64,000 bases of DNA. It comes from Branchiostoma floridae. Its lineage: Eukaryota > Chordata > Leptocardii > Amphioxiformes > Branchiostomatidae. The stretch covers positions 4,235,259 to 4,299,258 of the forward strand of contig NC_049982.1 of the NCBI RefSeq assembly GCF_000003815.2, in the 5' to 3' direction. The notes under the pieces are model-generated. The model did not search any database. It saw only the letters and a program-made list of their open reading frames with translations, and had not been told where the DNA came from. Below, piece by piece: positions 35,670 through 47,457 of the stretch (the first letter of the stretch is position 1; every line of letters starts with the position of its first letter). The translations under genes and the position numbers were made by a program.

Positions 35670-36030
35670 CACAATTGATGCTATTTTTTGTGCCGGCGTT
35701 TCTCTGATGCTCGCATCTTTGCACAACAACTCTGATTTGTCGTTCTGACAAGGGTTTTGTATATATTTGTATTTGTGTATTGCGCCCATTCCGTTGCTGC
35801 ATTTCTAGGTTATGCGATGTTTTTAGCTGCACCTTTTCGATCCAGGATTACTTGTTTCGAGTTCTATTGCTGCTATTTCTTGTGTCAGCGTAACGTTTTT
35901 TTCCATGGCAACTCTGGCCTGTCGCCCCGACAAGGGTTTTGTATATATTATGTGTATTGTGTTGTTGCATTTCTATCTAGGTCATGAGATGTTTTTAGAT
36001 GCACCTTTAGGATCCAGGATTGCTTGATTC
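35670..36030. repeat. 190-bp tandem duplication
   Basis: GACAAGGGTTTTGTATATAT, GTTGCATTTCTA, GATGTTTTTAG(C/A)TGCACCTTT and GATCCAGGATT(A/G)CTTG occur in order in each of two adjacent copies. Confidence 0.85.
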
Positions 36031-36854
36031 GAGTTTTCCATGCCATAGAAGCTGAAGGGAATCTAATAAGTACAATTGATGGATTTGGGTGACACACTAG
36101 CGTTTGTTAAGTTGATTTCCCTAAGCTAAATGTAGTATAGGCCAACAGAGGTGGATAGAGCTGTCCTTGGTGCTGAACCACGGATAGTTGGGCTTAACCA
36201 GACGTTGTTGATGGAAAAGTGGGAAAATCCCGCCTGTAACAGTAATACTCTGTATCTCAAGCTTTTTAATCTAGTCTTCTGTGAATGTTGATGTTTTTCA
36301 GGGAAACAAAGGATGCAAATAAACAAACTGCGGCTAAGTGAAGGGTAATATTAGAAAATTCAATACTAGCTTTTCGGTGCATTTGTGAAATTAAAATTGA
36401 TAATATCACATAAACATATATACTCCTTTACTGTCAAACGTCGCGGTAGTAGGTAGGGGAAAGGTGGAAAACTGTTATTTTAGCTTGTAAATATCATTAA
36501 GTCTATTCTACGTTATAAAAGTGTAAAACAGTGAAAGGAAGACGTTTAAAAGATGCCATTGATATTGTATTAGACCCTGTTATTTCGCTCAAAATATAAG
36601 ATTTAGGCCTTTTTTTAGATAAAGTGTGGCTAGGCATGCAACTTGGGCTCCCCGCTGCGTGGGTACAGTAGGTATAGATGAATTACTGCCGCCGTTTTCT
36701 AGGGTGTCATTGGTGCGGCCGCTATCTCCGTGCCCTGCGGTGGCAGTTAGACCCGGCCCCGATAACGCCGCCGAGACTCCGCGGTGGTTCAGCCCGGGTA
36801 ATTGAGACCAAACAAGATGTCACACCGAGGAGGGAACCGGGAGGTCGGTACTAT

Positions 36855-36967
36855 CCAAGCAGAGGTTTGGGGGAAATCGTTACCTTTTCCGTATATGCCA
36901 CCAAGGTTGGAAAAATATGGCACATAAGGAAAAGGTCACGATTTTCCCCCCACCAACCTCTGCTTGG
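36855..36967. mobile_element. Hairpin MITE with arms of about 45 bp
   Basis: The left arm 36855-36900 starts CCAAGCAGAGGTT and runs through CCTTTTCCGTATATGCCA. It is mirrored at 36918-36967 with a few mismatches and one small indel, leaving a 17-bp loop. TA occurs outside each end (36849-36850 and 36972-36973), but GGAGGTCGG also flanks further out, so the target duplication is not settled. The end sequence matches the tiny element at 17032-17063. Confidence 0.8.
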
Positions 36968-36999
36968 AGAGTAGAGGTTGGGAGGTCGGGAGGGCAGGG

Positions 37000-38040
37000 T
37001 TTGTTACAAGGTCTTGGGAAGCCCCTGGAAACGGGAAATACACCTTGAAACATACAAATTCACGTGGAGTCCTTATTATGAAATCTTAATTGTCACGACA
37101 AAAGTACAGCGACTTTCATAAGGTCTATAACAACTACTTACAGTACAACTAAACAGACATATATGGATATCTAAAGATATGAATAAGTCAACATATTGGG
37201 TCTAGCATGTCATTTACACTATTGGTTCTACGGTATAAGCATTTGTGGATATATTTGCCTACTTGTACACAGTAGTCTACTACCGTCACTAAAATATATA
37301 TTTAGCAGTGTCAAAGGCTCCTGAGTACTAAAATATCTGTAAATATCAAACACAAGTTCCAAATTGAAGTAACAAACTTTTCAAGAGTCACGCACGTAAA
37401 TCTTTTATTTGCATTCTCGGCACAAACAAAGCCGCACACCACAGCCCCTCGCCGTCCCCGTCTGCAATCAGTCATATCCCGATATGTTCTCTTTGCGTTT
37501 CTCCAGACGACGCTGTACGTGTGATGTATGGCACCTGTGTGGTTTTACAATCAATCTTACGTTCGCATATTCGTATCTTTGTATTGATTTAGCGCCTGAG
37601 ATTTACAGAACAGCAGGCACTGACACGTTGCTCTTTGATATCATAATTTTGACAAATTAACCTCGTGTAGAGATATTTCATGATTAGAGTTTGTCACTTT
37701 GGCATGTGCCGGTGCCTGGGAAATGTTGAGGGGTTACTACAAAAATACTAGGTGGGAAGAATTGGAGAGAGAGGAATGTGCAGGATTCATCCTTTCACTT
37801 CAGTTTGTGAATGTTTTATGATCTAATTTGTAACTCTGTTGCTTGTCTTTCTCTATCGTTTGTATCTATCTCCTTTGACTGTATCAACGGACCAAATCAT
37901 AGAATCATAGAACATATACCTCATGCCGATATTTTTGGAAAATAGCATCTCTTTAGCCCCCTTCGATTGGTCCCCTCTCAAACAAACAAAAAAAATAAAC
38001 AAACACAGTATCCCAAGTAAATTTGTGTAGTAACACCTTT
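37000..38040. other. Intron sequence, no recognised elements
   Basis: AT-rich single-copy-looking DNA. I see nothing in it that I can support. Confidence 0.5.
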
Positions 38041-38088
38041 TGACGTTGTAGAACTTTACACCCTGGCATGGGTGTAACTACAACGTCA
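38041..38088. repeat. Compact 19-bp-stem hairpin
   Basis: TGACGTTGTAG (38041-38051) pairs with CTACAACGTCA (38078-38088), and TTACACCC (38056-38063) pairs with GGGTGTAA (38070-38077). The result is a perfect 19-bp stem with one 4-nt bulge and a 6-nt loop. It could be the core of a MITE, a cruciform or a transcribed hairpin. The stem is shorter than a normal microRNA precursor. Confidence 0.65.
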
Positions 38089-39157
38089 GTACCTCAAAGT
38101 GTACATCACAGGCCAAACTTTTCTCCCCCCCACGAAATAAAGTAACCCCACCACAGATCCCATGATACATGTATACCGTATACGTAATTCCACACACACA
38201 CCCGCCCACAAGTCAGCCCCATGATGGACCGCCCTGTTCCACCGGGGCCGCGGCTGCATGCTGCCCGTGTGGCCGCCCATCCGTCAGCGGCCCTCCCCTG
38301 CCCCCGGGGCGCCTCCTCGGGAAGACCCGGTCCTTATTGATCACTTGCCGTATGCTGCCGGGCGCAGTTAGCGATCAACGACATGAAAATCCGCGCCGCT
38401 GGGGTGAGAGCGGAGCCATGCTGATCAGGCCAATTGTCTGAACACGTCCAAACAACGGGACAAAACTAAGAAAAGTTGCCAGAGGGTTAATATAGGAGTT
38501 CAATGACAATGCAAGGTAATTACAAGGATACGGCATCAAGGTATCTAACTGCTACAATACGTTACAAGAAGTGAAAGACATTCAAACAAAGGACACAACA
38601 TTGTCATTGAGGAAAATCTAGTACGCGCAGAAATGCGAACTCGTGCCAGAAACCCAATGAGATATTTGTAAAACTCTTGGGTCTTCAGAAGCAGCAGAAG
38701 CAAATACAACCTGCCGAGGCTCAGGAATACCTTCCTGCTCGACCAGCCTATAAACCTAACGTACTTGGGAGTTAAAGGGTTTATACATTCTGGATACTCT
38801 TCTTAAGGTTTAAGGTTTACATATTAACCTACTTATAAACTAAGAAGTCTTTATCAGAAAGACATCCGAGTTATCCCAGGCAGTAGAAGCGGATGCGATC
38901 GCCAGATGAGCTTCTCGGATGATCCCTCAACCCCTTTTCTTTTGAAGAGCAGGTATCACCCCTCCCGATCAATGGTTACGGTCATCCATCACTCCCCGTC
39001 CCTGCACCCCGCGGCCGGGACAGGGGAAAGGCCACAGTTTATCGATTATCTTATTTGTGGGGCGAAGAGCGGCGATGTAGCAGCCAGATCTCTTCCCTGC
39101 GTAATGAATTGGATCAGCCTTGTCGATATATATACCCCCCACCTCCTCCAACCAAAA

Positions 39158-39234
39158 GATGACTAGAAATAAAAACAGAGAGGAAAACGCAAGAAATATA
39201 CTGTAATTTAATCCGCAAGTCTTTATTAATAAGA
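39158..39234. repeat. Direct repeat flanking an antisense LINE fragment, left
   Basis: GATGACTAG(A/G)(A/T)ATAAAA...CAAGTCTTTATTAA is repeated at 39664-39731 with substitutions and indels. The pair brackets the LINE 3' end and behaves like a long, aged target-site duplication. Confidence 0.7.
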
Positions 39235-39661
39235 AGTTTATTTGCAAGTTCATGCCCTTCAACCAACAGATAAATGACAAGAACTTTATTGCACGACAAT
39301 TGCACATAGTACAAAGTATGCCAACAACTATTACACAAAGTACAAAATGGAGGTATAGGATAAAGCTTAACAACCTAGTTAACATAAGAATAAGGCCTAC
39401 GATAATTCTTTGATGTAGTATTACAATAAAGTAGGCCAACCATTAGTTTCGATATTCTTTCTAATAGCAGAGCAGTCCTTAATATATTTGCCTATTTTTT
39501 GTATTATGGGAGTTCTGACATCTAAAGATATATACAAATCTGTTTGTAGCATCGACTCTTTTGAAATATGCTCTACTTGATTCGAGAAACGTGAATAATT
39601 CATTGCTTAAACTAGCGTATCTAGAACATCCCATTATAAAGTGAAATTCATCTTCAATACA
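39235..39661 (-). mobile_element. LINE 3' end, antisense, 5'-truncated and frameshifted
   Basis: On the minus strand the fragment begins with CIEDEFHFIMGCSRYASLSNELF, the (C)xxEDExHFxxxCxxYxxLR-type motif near the C terminus of many LINE reverse transcriptases. It then shifts frame into VEHISKESML...IQKIGKYIKDCSAIRK, the usual last block (xxIxxVGKYIxxAxxxR), and ends with a stop at 39421. A 3' UTR follows with an AATAAA signal (TTTATT at 39285-39290 on the plus strand). Imperfect direct repeats of about 70 bp flank it. It is dead. The clade is unresolved. Confidence 0.78.
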
Positions 39662-39663
39662 CA

Positions 39664-39731
39664 AATGACTAGGTATAAAACAGAGAGGAAACCGCAAGAA
39701 ATATTATTTCATCCACAAGTCTTTATTAAAT
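39664..39731. repeat. Direct repeat flanking an antisense LINE fragment, right
   Basis: Second copy of 39158-39234. Confidence 0.7.
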
Positions 39732-40551
39732 GGCTTTTCCTCTATCCGCGGACACGCGGTTTGGAGTATTATTTTATGCGATGTTGGGGCGTCGGAAATG
39801 TCGTCTTCTACTGTCATCTAACACCATAGTGATGGAAGGGTTCCGATATCCCTCCCCGGCTGCTGTTGGCATGCGGATCGAAGCGGGTCCGTCTCCAGAG
39901 GAAATTGCGGCTCCCACGAGACATCGGTCTTTGGCATCCCCTGACGTTCCTAGGCCGTAATGAAATCATAGTCGATACAGCGAGACTGGATAACGAATGG
40001 ACGTTAAGTAGGGAAATAAAAGTCGAAAACCGTTGTACAGTGGTGGCCGTCCAAACAGTCTATACGTACGTTAATGGACAAGCGCTGTTTGGACCCTGTA
40101 AACTATCGGGTACTGGGTTAATACGGCTATGGAGACCGTTATTATTTGTCTAAATTTTTACCTCCATGAAACGATGCATTGAAGTGACTGTTACATGTTT
40201 CTGACGGAGATGTTTGTCCGCAAGATTACTAGCGGACGCCTGGATGGATTGTATTGATATTTTGCATGTGGGTTGGTCTCTAAAAGACCTTTAAATACTT
40301 AGATTTAAGGTTCCTGGCGGCGTGTTATGGCACTGCAGTGCTGGTTCAGGTTATGACATATTAGTTTCTGGTTGTCGTTGAAGACCTGGCTTTTTTATCA
40401 TGATCTACATTTTGGTTCTCATAGTTAGTCCTCCTTAGTTTAGTATGAGTAGTAGATAGTCGCAGTGATGATGCACAGGACACGTTGTCATCATAGGAGG
40501 GAGTCATCTATTCCAGTCCTGTTGTTTTGTTACCCGTTGATAGTCAAAGAT

Positions 40552-40564
40552 GGGGGGGGGGGGG
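40552..40564. repeat. G13 homopolymer
   Basis: Thirteen consecutive G. A second G13 run lies at 40951-40963 after a (GT)n run. Confidence 0.9.
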
Positions 40565-40984
40565 CACTTCTGAAAGGGTCTTTCATCTAACGTAGGACCT
40601 AAACTACGTAGCACTAGCAGGTTGACTGTGGATCTGCTCCAAGTTTTAGCCGCAAGACGACTAGGAGCTGAACAAAACAAAAAAGAGATGATGAAAATCA
40701 GCGCATGTCTGCCAGAATCCATGTATATATGTGTGTCTGTTCGGGAGTTTACCGAGCTTTGTTTGAAAAATAGGAGCAAACTTGGTGAGGAATGGAAAGC
40801 GAAGTTCCCAGCGGCGGGCCGACTCGTGGCTGGGCGGTATGAAGGATGGGGGTACGGGTAGGGAGGACGCTCGTCCCGAAACGCGCATACATCTCGGGTA
40901 GCCTCCGTTGCAGTCTTCGTAGCGGGGCTACGATTTTTTGGTGTGTGTGTGGGGGGGGGGGGGCGTTGGTTCGCGATTTTCAAC

Positions 40985-41056
40985 GTTGGCTAGGCTCTCT
41001 CGTGCCGGGAAAAGGAGTCCGGACGGACGGGGCAAAGACAAGAGAGCCTAGCCAAC
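40985..41056. repeat. Perfect 16-bp inverted repeat
   Basis: GTTGGCTAGGCTCTCT (40985-41000) and its exact complement (41041-41056) enclose a 40-bp GC-rich loop. Perfect arms suggest a recent insertion, or selection on structure. Confidence 0.75.
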
Positions 41057-41444
41057 AGCTAGTAATAAATCGACGGACAATATTCCTCCCTACTCCTCGC
41101 GTGTCACCAGTTTAGTGTTGATTAGTTACTCTGCATCTGAAAGAACCGACTTCATGGGCGGCGGCGTTAACCTCGCTAGAAATCTAGTTCATGTCATTAC
41201 GAGCTTGGCCACCCCCCCCCCCCCTCCCAAAAAGAGCCCCGTTCCGAAGACTGCAACGGGGGCTGCATCTCGGGAGGGTTTAGCGCCGCGGATGAATTAT
41301 TCAGGTGCCGGGAGTATTTACACCATCTCCCGTTCTCAGACAAGAGCATTAATTTCCCGTTTACGTCTCCGGCACCCCGGGACCGCCTGCCGTGAGGGGA
41401 ATGCCGATCCAACACGAGTTATTAAACGTTTTTTTTTTTGCTTT

Positions 41445-41565
41445 GCCTAGGGCCACACCAAATTTGTTTCTTCTATTTTTTTTCAGAAAAAAATTTAGAC
41501 CCAAAGGTCGAAAAAGAATAAAAATAAAGTTTTTCAAAAAGTCCGGGTTGATCCACCATACTCCT
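41445..41565. repeat. Partial upstream copy of the 41.6-kb element
   Basis: GGGCCACACCAAATTTGTTTCTTC... with the following CAGAAAAA, AGGTCGAAAA and AATAAAAATAAAGTTTTT blocks matches the left part of the next element in direct orientation. Confidence 0.65.
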
Positions 41566-41569
41566 CCTT

Positions 41570-41899
41570 AGGCCATACGACATTTGTTTCTTGCTTCTCG
41601 GATTTTTCCAGAAAAACAATCGGACTGACAGGTTGAAAATAAATAAAAATGATGTTTTTTTAAAGGCAGGGGTGAAGATATATGGCTTAAAATTAAATAA
41701 CACAAAACAACAACAACCTGAGGAGTTTAATGGCACATTTTATGCAAGGAATCCTTTCTTACTAATGTTCTGAATAAAAGGCATTGTTTTAGACTGAAAT
41801 TATGTGTCTGAATGGTAAAAGTACAGGGTTGTGATGGCAAAACAACAACAAAAATTGACAGGCGAATCCGAGAAGCAACAAACAAAATTGATGTGGCCT
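41570..41899. mobile_element. Inverted-repeat DNA element, about 330 bp
   Basis: The left end AGGCCATACGACATTTGTTTCTTGCTTCTCGG is matched by the reverse complement at 41865-41899 (CCGAGAAGCAACAAACAAAATTGATGTGGCCT), about 32 bp with a few mismatches. TTA precedes the left end and AAC follows the right. The interior has no long frame. It is a non-autonomous DNA transposon of unknown superfamily. Confidence 0.72.
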
Positions 41900-42999
41900 A
41901 AACGTTTTTTTACTCCCCCTTATCCCGTTAACATATTCACGACAGGGAAGTGTCAGTAGGGAATAGGTACAGCGGACTGGGAGTCAGGGATTCATTCACA
42001 CGGCACCTGTATATACATGGTGGGTCGGGGAGAATCGTGAAGGGAATGGAATCCTAATTTTCTGTTCAAACACAGTTTTATGATTACTTTGCAGAATTAG
42101 AAGACGCTCGTCGACCTTATTAGCACTTTTTGATTAACACGATTCTGGAATACATATTTGCATCAAAGGTGCACAATATGGTATACCGGTTGCAAACACT
42201 TCGTGTGCATATTTTGTTTGCCCAAATGCAGTCGTAAAGTTTTCATTAATCGATGTAAATGAGATTTATGGTTTAAATCTGAATTCCAGTAAAAAGAATA
42301 AGTTGTTCATGCATAGTCATTCGGAGAAGTTGTCTTGTTATGTCGTAACCCTGTACTGTCACAATTATATTTACAAAAACCAAGGAGGTTAAATATCAAG
42401 CATATTCCGTTTTAAAAATGTAAAAAAAAAACACGTTCGACTTGTAACCGTATGCTCAAGTAGACGGCAGGATTGCGCTGGTTCGCCCTGAGTCCTTTGT
42501 ATCATGTCAACCACGACTTGTTTAATGCTCGGACATCCCCGCGAAGATGACACACAGATAAGATTCTGGTTCTCTCTTCGCGGGTTACCTGTGAAATCCT
42601 ACAGAAACAAAGTACCGGCCGAAGACATGAACAGTATAGTAATCCTCCTATTGTGCTTAAAGCCACTCGGCCTAGTTAGCGGCTGAGAGAGCGGTCCGAC
42701 CGAGCTATGGCTGTTTTTGTTTGGATTTAAAGACGGATTGCCGGGGGGGGGGGGTCGTTTCGGCTAGATAGTCATCAACAGTTGTCCGATCCGAATGGTC
42801 GCTGTCATCTAACCTCATTCTCAAAACGTAGGACCGCGTACATGCTACATAATCATGATAGTATGTTACAAGTGTCGTTATTTTCTAAAGCGGGTACGAT
42901 TAAGTAACTCCAAGTCCAATAAAGGCAATATTCCCGCAAGGCACTTCAGGAGTATATGATAAGTACATGTACATTGCTAGCGTTCCATTGTGTATTTAC

Positions 43000-43720
43000 A
43001 AACTAGTTTCCAACAGTGCGCCAAGGTCGCGCCTTATGTCACCAACAGCCGGCAAAAAGTAGAACGCATCTATAGTACAGATATAGATATGATTGGCAGT
43101 TCCACGTGACGACGCTCTTGTCGTTTGTAGGTCCTCGGCACCGCTCCTCGGATTCACCAAGACGCCCGCCGCTTAATTGTCATTCGTCTCTTTAAGAGAC
43201 GACTGTCTAAAGACGGTACGGAAAAGTGATAGGAATTCCAATTATCCTAGATCCAGCACGATAGCACATGTCTGTTTCAAAAATACACTCTGCCAGCTTT
43301 GTGGTACGAACGCAAATTTAGCTTTTCAACATACAGTGCACCAGGGTGGGTCTTTCTGGTAAGAAACATTCCGTCTCTTTTAGAGACGACTATCTAAAAA
43401 AGGGTACGAAAAAAGTGATAGGAACTCCAATTATTCTAGATCTAGCACGATAGACTAGATCTAGACTGTGTCAGCTTTGTGGTACGAACGTAAAATTAGT
43501 TTTTTAACAACCGTGCACCAAGGTCGGTCTTTTTGTTAGAAACATCGCGCCTCGCCTTTTCAATACAAAGTAGGACACCTGTATAAGTATAGATTTGATT
43601 GACTGTTCCACATGACGACGCTATTGTTGTTTGTAGGCCACCTACTCTTCTGATAAACAGCTACTCGGGTTCACACAAAGACGCTTAACGCTAAATTATC
43701 ATTCCCCGCTTGTGGAGACA
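43000..43720. repeat. Imperfect tandem repeats, 200-bp class
   Basis: CGTCTCTTT(A/T)AGAGACGACT(G/A)TCTAAA, AAGTGATAGGAA(T/C)TCCAATTAT and CTTTGTGGTACGAACG(C/T) occur at about 43185 and 43370. TTCCAC(G/A)TGACGACGCT(C/A)TTGT(C/T)GTTTGTAGG occurs at about 43100 and 43605. The order of blocks shows two to three partly deleted units. Confidence 0.78.
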
Positions 43721-43954
43721 ACAGACGCACGCCTTGCCTCCAGACGTGCGAGCGCTCTACAAGATCCTTCGAATGACAAATGAAAAAAAAAAGAAACTAT
43801 TACCCTGGGATTTGGAGACGAGCGCCCCGGGAAGGGATAGGCAGGATCGCTGTCATTCAGGAAGGCAGCTTTCCCGTAAGCCCTCCTGAGACCCGGTGTG
43901 TCGGGAGATCAGATCCGCAAACGGTCCCCACCCGGAAGTGCCCCGGGGAAAACT

Positions 43955-44200
43955 GACTGAATATATGTCAGGAAAAAATAATTCCAACTGTTTCGGTACA
44001 AAAATTCCATATATGTTGAAATATCTGTCAGGAACAAAATGCCAACTGGTTTGATTTAAAAATTCTAGATCTGTTGAAATATCTGCCAGGAAAAACAATT
44101 CCAACTGTTTTGGTGAAAAAATTCCAGATCTGCTTGAATATCTGCCAGGAAAATCTAATTCCAACTGTTTTAGTGAAGAATTCCAGATCTATTGGATTTG
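43955..44200. repeat. 59-60-bp minisatellite, four copies
   Basis: ATTCCAACTG (one copy ATGCCAACTG) recurs at 43981, 44039, 44098 and 44158, with ATTCCA(T/G)AT and ATATCTG(T/C)CAGGAA between. The minus-strand frame at 43853-44164 reads the repeat and is not a supported gene. Confidence 0.88.
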
Positions 44201-44219
44201 TCAACTATTTATCTTTTGG

Positions 44220-46834
44220 AGTGTAACTTTTACCCTTGTCAAGTCGTCAACAACAAACTTTGAGAATGTGGATGTAGATAATATACATCAAGAAAAAGAG
44301 CAAAACTTTTAGTGGGGATATTACGAACCAGAAAAGATGTCCTACTTTTCAGCCATTTTGCAGCACTGCTGTAAAACGGAATGTGATTCGCAAACACTAG
44401 CCATCCATCCGCGAGAGAGCGTTCGTAAAATTGAAATACTTCAAATTCGGCAGAAAAGCAGGTCACATTTCCTATACCACATTCCTCAGCACACCACCGA
44501 AGAGAGAGGATTTGGCGGTATTTGCATGACAAAGTGGGCAAATGTACACTTTACACAGTCTAAATCGCCGGGAACGCTGCCCTGGAGGAGGACCTCGAGC
44601 GGATAAATCAATTCTCTTTAGTGTTAATCCTATTGGTGGGAAGGAAAGCCGATTACCACCAGTTACGATGTTTGAACAGCGATAAAACAGTGAGTTCATC
44701 ATCACCGACGGAACATGGAGGACCTCTGCCTTTTTTATGATCTGGTTATTCTAACGTCACATTTCCAAACCGGGGCCCGGCCGGGTTGTTTTAGTCTCTA
44801 CCGCCTGACCGAATAGTAATAGGCGACTTTGGCCAAGTTAGGAATAAAAGCATTGCAGGAGTTAATTGGCCTAGGAGAACTGTCCAAATTCTTCAGCTGA
44901 CACGGCTGCTTGGAGACTAGGGTTGTTTGTGGGAAAGCGAAATAGACATGTATACGTAACATTGTATATACACAAATAATGTCCAAGACTATTCTCTATA
45001 GACAAGACTCTTGTGTGGCTTGGTGTCTTTTATATCATACTTTTCGTTCCCGAAAGCTGCCCGGTCTAGGCTCTACCGGGCCTTCCGACGTGGTTGCGTA
45101 GGCTAACTCCTCAGTCTATGTTTGTCCAAGTTCTGCTGCTTTTCCAGTGACCTATACAGCCTGGTAGTATTCTAATACGGACTATGATATATACGCACGT
45201 GTGAACCCACCTTTACCAAAGCTAGGCTTGTCTATGTCTATATAACCCTAATAACGAATTGAGAATATCCATAGCGCCGTTTGCAATAATTGGGTAAGAC
45301 GTCTAGAGGTTGTAAAAAACAAAGTAAGAGAATGAACTACCCAGCTGGAGCAGCGTTACTTCTTCTTTTTTTTACAAGCGAGTTCGTGTTTGTCAGATTT
45401 AGGGGCACGGGGTTGTAGCCTGTCTTTTATTCCGCACATAATAGCTTTGGCAGTTCGTTATCGGCGTGTACAGGGGCGGGCGAGCTCCTCGCGCGAACTG
45501 GGCTGCATTGATAAGCTATTGAATGGCGGCCTCGGGGTGTCGGAGTGATAACCCCTTATCTCTCCCGGATTGCGGGCTGAGGAGGGGTACTTACAGCTGG
45601 GGGTGGGAGATAGACCCGACAGGGATCCCTGCCGATTGTTGGGGTAAAATCTAATAAAAACTCCGATCAATAGATCGATGGATGAATGGAACACCTCTTT
45701 GCGGTCGGTGTAATACCTGTAGGAATAGGGTTGGTGGTCATATAGTGGGCTTATCATTGTCATAATGGTTTAAGCTGCTGCTGTTGTTGTTCGTAATATA
45801 CTGTCTTGGAATGAAGACGAATCTGTGTTGGTAGAATCCATAGTTGAGCAGTTTTAGGCTTTGAACCAACACAAGGTAAACACTCACCATGAATTTTCAG
45901 TCTATTTCGTCGACTTTCATCAGATGACTGATTCACTGCGCTGATATACTTTCTTATTAGCAACTCAAACGACATACCTACGGACGAAGTAGATGTGTGC
46001 GGTGTGGTGCACGTCCGTGCATCGTAACAGGTAAAAAAAGTTATAACTGGTGTGTTTATATTGAAAAAAAAGTTTGTCCTTGCCGTAACGGTTTAGTAGT
46101 ATGCTGTTGTTGTTCATTGTACTTTGTCTAGTTAGAAGCCCCACCAGTCAACTGATGTGGAAAAAAATGAATCACTGAATGTGTACAATGTCATGTACTC
46201 TTTGGGAGTTGGGTTTGGTTGTGTTGAGTTGAAAAGGCTTTGTCGCTATAATGATGGTCTGTTCTGTTGTTTTTGCTCGATGTAACTGGTCTGGTTCTTA
46301 GCCGAAAGTTGGCCCGAGATGGATTGATGGTACCAGTAGTTTGCTGTGTAAATTACACGTCATATGCTAGATAGTAGCATCCCAAATACTGTTATTTAGC
46401 TTGCCATTACTTGGTTTGCTGTTCTTGATAGTAGGCAGGTCGCTATAAGACCAACAACAAAGACCTGATTGCAAACTCATCTTCATACAGTCTAAACTTG
46501 TTCGTTATAAGACAAAGTCCTAATTTCAAACTCATCTCCATACAGTTTCCATGCAAACGATCGTGTGACAGACAAAACGTGGTGGACGTCTTTTCTGTAT
46601 GTTTTGTTTTGGTCCCAAACACTGCCTTTTTGTCCTCCATGTCGCTGTAGGGTAAGTAGCGTATTTTTCGAGTCTGTAGTTGCGGGTTTTCTCTCCGGAG
46701 GCCATGCTCCGTGGGACGGCAGACCTAACCTATCATTATCGTCTGAAAGGTAACAATCATCACCGCGGGATCAAACGGCCCCACAACAACGGCTCTTAAC
46801 CTCTTTCAAACTGCGTTAACCTCGTCATTCCACC
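44220..46834. other. Intron sequence, no recognised elements
   Basis: Small open frames without domains only. I see nothing else that I can support. Confidence 0.45.
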
Positions 46835-46844
46835 CTGTCAATCA
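46835..46844 (-). promoter_or_regulatory. PBX/MEIS-type decamer
   Basis: CTGTCAATCA is the complement of TGATTGACAG, the composite PBX plus MEIS/PREP site. It is the second perfect copy in this intron, the first being at 19935-19944. Site function is inference. Confidence 0.35.
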
Positions 46845-46900
46845 AACCCATTTCGAACACCCCATCGCGTTTCCACGGGCGACCAATATTAACCCGTATG

Positions 46901-47031
46901 TAGTACAATGCTAAACTTTCTTCCAACACAAAGATATATCAGTAAGTAACAGTATTGATCCTGTGACAGTTGTTGTTGAAAATTTCATCCGTGTATACCT
47001 TTGTCTTGAAAGCAAGTTTAGCATTGTACTA
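46901..47031. mobile_element. 131-bp MITE with 33-bp terminal inverted repeats
   Basis: TAGTACAATGCTAAACTT starts the element. Its complement AAGTTTAGCATTGTACTA ends it, and similarity continues inward to ACAAAG on both sides (about 33 bp with three mismatches). No coding capacity. It lies in a region of imperfect 170-bp duplications. Confidence 0.8.
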
Positions 47032-47039
47032 TGTTTACT

Positions 47040-47375
47040 ACTAACACAGATGAGCTTCCATGATGATATTAACCCGCAATGTCGATTAGCGACCTGTAAA
47101 CATTTACGGTTTAGTATGAGTAGATAACGTATGCCATGGAACAGTGTGGCTGTCGCTGTTAACACACCTTGCGTACATTACTTATAATATGTTCCTGTAC
47201 GTACTAATTTTGCTCAATTATAAGGCCTTAGGCGACCAATATTATCCCGTGATGTCGATTGGCTGGTTAGTGACTTGTAAACGTTTACATTACATCTGAG
47301 TGGATAATTTATGCGGTGGAATAGTGGAACTGTCGTTTACACATATAGCGTACATTAGTTATTTAGCCTATTATG
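47040..47375. repeat. Diverged tandem duplication, about 175 bp
   Basis: ATATTA(A/T)CCCG, ATGTCGATT, GTAAAC(A/G)TTTAC and GCGTACATTA occur in the same order in two adjacent copies. CGACCAATATTAACCCG near 46880 is a further fragment that the 131-bp element seems to have interrupted. Confidence 0.72.
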
Positions 47376-47427
47376 TAGCGTATTTCCCTTAACATTTGTA
47401 TTTATAAGACATTGCCTTAGTCCCTAG

Positions 47428-47457
47428 CCCCCCCCCCCCCCACACACACACACACAA
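47428..47457. repeat. C14 plus (CA)n
   Basis: Fourteen C are followed by eight CA units. Confidence 0.9.

Noticed and set aside
43853-44164. Minus-strand repeat protein
   Set aside because: It is a reading of the 59-60-bp minisatellite; period changes break the frame relationship between units.
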